Assembly (NCBI RefSeq): GCF_028687635.1
Contig: NZ_JAQTZS010000006.1
Coordinates: forward strand, 1-64,000
Source: Malikia sp.
GTDB taxonomy: Bacteria > Pseudomonadota > Gammaproteobacteria > Burkholderiales > Burkholderiaceae_C
Reading direction: 5' to 3'
Length of the DNA stretch: 64,000 nucleotides
The stretch's first letter is position 1. Each line of letters opens with the position of its first letter. This document shows, one piece after another, positions 61,267 to 64,000 of this stretch. Below the pieces are notes generated by a model. It was not told the DNA's origin, ran no database searches, and saw only the letters and a program-made list of their open reading frames with translations. The position numbers were made by a program, and so were the translations under genes.

Positions 61267-63869
61267 GCCATTCACCGACGGATCGCCTGCACGATTTCAA
61301 TCCTGGCGGCTTGAACAAATTCCGCGCCCGGCTGGGGCTGGGCATCCTGCTGCTGCTGCTGGGGGTCTGGTCCAGCGTCGGGTTCATGCTCTACCAGTCC
61401 TATCAGGAAGTCCAGCAAAAAACCACGGTGCGCGCCACGAATTTCGGCAATGGCCTGGCGATGCTGCTGCAGGAGCAGGTGGACCAGATCGGTCTGGCGC
61501 TGGAGTCGGTCGCGGGCCAGCTCGAGCAGAGACTGGGCCAGGGACCGCTGGATCGGGCGGCCGTCAGCTGGATGCTGGAGCAGCATCTGGCGCACCTGGG
61601 CGCGGTGGATGCGCTGCGCGTGAGCAACGAGACGGGGCTGGTGCTGGCGGGCCGGGCCGTCGCCCAGGAGCTGCCGGTCTCCTGGCGCGAGCGTGAATAT
61701 TTCATTTATGCACGGGACCATGCCGACGCCGGCATGCGCGTGACGCGGCCGCTCATGGCGATGATTTCCCGCAAGCAGGTGGTGGTGTTCAGCCAGCGCT
61801 ACAACTACCCCAACGGGCATTTCGCCGGGGTGGTGGTCGCCACCGTGGAATTGTCCGCCTGGTCGGCGATGCTGAATTCGTTCGACCTCGGGCCGCAGGG
61901 TGTCGCGGAACTGCGCCACGAGGACCTGGCGTTGCTGGCCCGCCACCAGCCGACCGCGGCGCCCGAGGGCCAGCCGGGCAGTCGGCTGGTCTCCGCCAGG
62001 CTCCAGCAGCTGGTGGCATCGGGGGCGAAGCAGGCGGTCTATGATTTCGAGGACGACCGTGCCGGCCTGGCGCAGAAAGTGGCGTTCCGGCGCGTCAAGG
62101 GGGTGCCCTGGTTCGTCGTGACGGCGGTGTCGGTCGACGATGACCTCGCCTCTTGGCGGCGCAACGCGGGCATCCTGCTGGCGCAATCGCTGCTGATCAC
62201 GCTGGTCCTGATCCTGATGGCGCGCTCGCTCTGGCGCTATTACAGCAAGCTGCATTTCGATCGGCAGCGCCTCCAGGGCCTGTTCGAGCTGTCGCAAAAG
62301 GGCATCGCGTTGACCGACATGCGGGGTCGCTTCGTCGAGTTCAACAGCGCGTTCGCCAAGCTGTGCGGCTATCCGCCGCAGGAACTCAAGGCGCTCGACT
62401 ACTGGGCACTGACGCCCGCCGAGTACCTGGAGGCCGAGACCCGGCAGCTCGAGTCGCTCGAAAAGACTGGTCAGTACGGGCCCTACCGCAAGCGCTACCG
62501 GCGCAAGGACCAGCAGCTGGTGGACGTGGAGCTCAACGGTCAGCTGATCGAGACCGCCGGTGGCGAACGCTTCGTCTGGTCGATCGTGGTCGATATCTCG
62601 GAGCAGCTGCGCTACGAGGACGAACTGCACGCGGCGCGTGACGCGGCCGAGGCGGGCAGCCGGGCCAAGTCCCAGTTCCTCGCCACGATGTCACATGAAT
62701 TGCGCACCCCGCTGAACGGCATGCTGGGATCGGCTCAGCTGCTCAAGCGGATGGGCGCCTTGCCGCCCGCCCAGGGTCGCCTGGTCGATGCGATCCTGAG
62801 CGCCGGCCTCGGGCTCAAGACGCTGCTGGGAGACTTGATCGATGCCGCCCAAATGCAGCAGGGCACCCTGGCGGTGCGGCCCGAGGCGGTGCCGCTGGAG
62901 CGGTTCCTGCGCGACACCGTGGCCTTGTACGAGTTCCAGTCGATCGACCAGGGCATTCGCCTGGAGCTGACCTGGGACGGTCCCCCGCAGGCTTGCTACC
63001 GGGCCGACCCGGTGCGGCTGCGGCAGATGCTGGGCAACCTGCTGCACAACGCGCTCAAGTTCACCGAACAGGGCTGGGTGCGCCTGGAGGCCAGCGAGCT
63101 GTCGCGCCAGGGCCTGCAGGCCATGGTGGAGTTCGCGGTGGTGGACTCGGGTCCGGGCATCAAGCCGCAGGCGCAGGCGCTGCTGTTTCGGCCCTTTAGC
63201 CAGCTCGACAGCTCCTATGCCCGCCCCAGCGAGGGGGCTGGCCTGGGGCTTTCGATCGTGGCCGGCCTGACCCGCCAGATGGGCGGCGAGACGGGCGTGA
63301 GCAGCCAGCCCGGCCATGGGGCCCGGTTCTGGTTCCGGATTCCGCTGGAGGTGCTGGAGTGCCCGGTCACGGAGCCGGTCGAGCAGGCCTGCCACGACGA
63401 GCTGTCCGAGGTGTCAGCCGAACCGGCCGAAGGCGCCCTGCCCAGGCGCGTGCTGGTGGTGGAGGATAATCCGGTCAACCGCCAGCTGGTGGTCGGCTTC
63501 CTGGAGGAGCAGGGGGTCATGGTGCAATCCTGCAACAACGGGCTGGAGGCCGTCACGGCCATCACCTCGGGCGCGGTGGTGGACATGGTGCTGATGGATA
63601 TCCAGATGCCGGTCATGGATGGCATGGAGGCGTCGCGGCGCATCCGGCAATGGGAAGCGGCTTGCGGTCGGCGCCGCTTGCCGATACTCGCGCTGACGGC
63701 GGCCGCCACGATCGCCCAGCATGAGCTGAACTGCGCGGGCCTGGACGCGGTGATCTTCAAGCCGCTGGATCTGGATGCGCTGGAGTCCCATCTATTACAG
63801 TGGCGTCTGTGGGGCCATGATTTGCCCTCGCCAGCGGCGGACTTTCCCAGTTTTGAGATCTCTATCTGA
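61263..63869 (+). CDS. Membrane hybrid histidine kinase: dCACHE, PAS, kinase, receiver
   Basis: 868 residues. TM1 at about 25-46, double-Cache-like periplasmic domain at about 50-300 (WREREYFIYARDHADAGMRV, VVFSQRYNYPNGHFAGVVVA), TM2 at about 303-323, PAS at about 335-455 (LFELSQKGIALTDMRGRFVE). Kinase FLATMSHELRTPLNGML (phospho-His at about 480), N-box LGNLLHNALKFTE, G1 VDSGPGIK, G2 GAGLGLSIV. C-terminal receiver (LVVEDNPVNRQLV, VLMDIQMPVMDG, FKPLD). Complete. It may signal to the chemotaxis proteins or to the gene after it (ATGA overlap). Confidence 0.95.
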   Translation: MSHSPTDRLHDFNPGGLNKFRARLGLGILLLLLGVWSSVGFMLYQSYQEVQQKTTVRATNFGNGLAMLLQEQVDQIGLALESVAGQLEQRLGQGPLDRAAVSWMLEQHLAHLGAVDALRVSNETGLVLAGRAVAQELPVSWREREYFIYARDHADAGMRVTRPLMAMISRKQVVVFSQRYNYPNGHFAGVVVATVELSAWSAMLNSFDLGPQGVAELRHEDLALLARHQPTAAPEGQPGSRLVSARLQQLVASGAKQAVYDFEDDRAGLAQKVAFRRVKGVPWFVVTAVSVDDDLASWRRNAGILLAQSLLITLVLILMARSLWRYYSKLHFDRQRLQGLFELSQKGIALTDMRGRFVEFNSAFAKLCGYPPQELKALDYWALTPAEYLEAETRQLESLEKTGQYGPYRKRYRRKDQQLVDVELNGQLIETAGGERFVWSIVVDISEQLRYEDELHAARDAAEAGSRAKSQFLATMSHELRTPLNGMLGSAQLLKRMGALPPAQGRLVDAILSAGLGLKTLLGDLIDAAQMQQGTLAVRPEAVPLERFLRDTVALYEFQSIDQGIRLELTWDGPPQACYRADPVRLRQMLGNLLHNALKFTEQGWVRLEASELSRQGLQAMVEFAVVDSGPGIKPQAQALLFRPFSQLDSSYARPSEGAGLGLSIVAGLTRQMGGETGVSSQPGHGARFWFRIPLEVLECPVTEPVEQACHDELSEVSAEPAEGALPRRVLVVEDNPVNRQLVVGFLEEQGVMVQSCNNGLEAVTAITSGAVVDMVLMDIQMPVMDGMEASRRIRQWEAACGRRRLPILALTAAATIAQHELNCAGLDAVIFKPLDLDALESHLLQWRLWGHDLPSPAADFPSFEISI

Positions 63870-64000
63870 TGACCCCTACTACCGTTCCCAATCCGAGCCA
63901 GCCGACGCCGCGTCGGCGCTTCCGTGCCATCGATGTCGCCGAGAACCTGGACATGCTCATCATCGGCCAGATCTGCCTGGGGGTGACCTTTGCCGGCTAC
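63869..64000 (+). CDS. N-terminal part of an unidentified gene (runs off the window)
   Basis: ATG 63869 overlaps the hybrid kinase stop by 4 bp. 44 codons are visible: MTPTTVPNPSQPTPRRRFRA then IDVAENLDMLIIGQICLGVT. The basic Pro-rich start followed by a hydrophobic run suggests a membrane or signalling protein, but there is too little to name it. Confidence 0.7.
   Translation, partial: MTPTTVPNPSQPTPRRRFRAIDVAENLDMLIIGQICLGVTFAGY

Overview
The window is GC-rich chromosomal DNA of a betaproteobacterium, probably Burkholderiales. This is inferred from the gene set and order (prfB-pepN-fbp, MerR next to tRNA-Pro, NsrR next to a monohaem cytochrome c, DctA with a DctS/DctR-type two-component system) and from codon use; no rRNA is present to fix the genus.

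Layout. 1-78: start of an ISAs1-type transposase. 0.7-6.7 kb: C4-dicarboxylate uptake, with a two-component pair (dctB, dctR) divergent from an orphan TRAP binding protein and dctA. A tnpB-only insertion sequence sits exactly on the dctB/dctR junction. 6.7-8.2 kb: a SufBD-like gene and a remnant of its ABC ATPase partner, split by a 266-bp element related to the same IS. 8.3-17.6 kb: housekeeping and small genes (ParB-like, DUF3820, Tim44-like, xseA/xseB, glutathione transferase, DUF167, DsbA-like, a SRAP protein without its catalytic residues, a lipoprotein, a DASS anion permease).

17.7-26.5 kb is a tRNA-Thr(CGT) integration hot spot. An old remnant (about 17,719-19,345) carries a frameshifted, truncated integrase. 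A 7.1-kb integrative element (19,346-26,476) has 48-bp att repeats, helically phased integrase arm sites at both ends, an integrase, an AlpA-like regulator, a CHC2 zinc-finger protein, a DUF3987 ATPase and small unknowns joined by ATGA overlaps. It has no structural phage genes and looks like a phage-satellite-type or small integrative element.

26.5-44 kb: fbp, pepN, prfB with the RF2 frameshift, a hydrolase, a second copy of the tnpB IS, an aldo-keto reductase, plsY, nsrR, cytochrome c, a YciH/SUI1 protein, a secreted cyanophycinase-like protein, a DUF4139 protein, two identical tRNA-Pro(GGG) genes in a duplicated block around one small secreted protein, merR, tal and a flavin/PLP-type oxidase.

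44-64 kb is signal transduction: a 1,284-residue hybrid kinase, then one long chemotaxis operon (two CheY, an atypical MCP, STAS, CheA-1, MCP, CheW, STAS, CheY, CheA-2, CheR, CheB, a soluble histidine-kinase-like protein, CheD, a hybrid kinase). Most notably, CheA-2 keeps its phosphorylatable His but has lost its ATP-binding boxes, while the soluble kinase-like protein three genes downstream keeps its ATP-binding boxes but has Asn where the phospho-accepting His belongs. The two losses are complementary and suggest a split kinase or an auxiliary phospho-relay.
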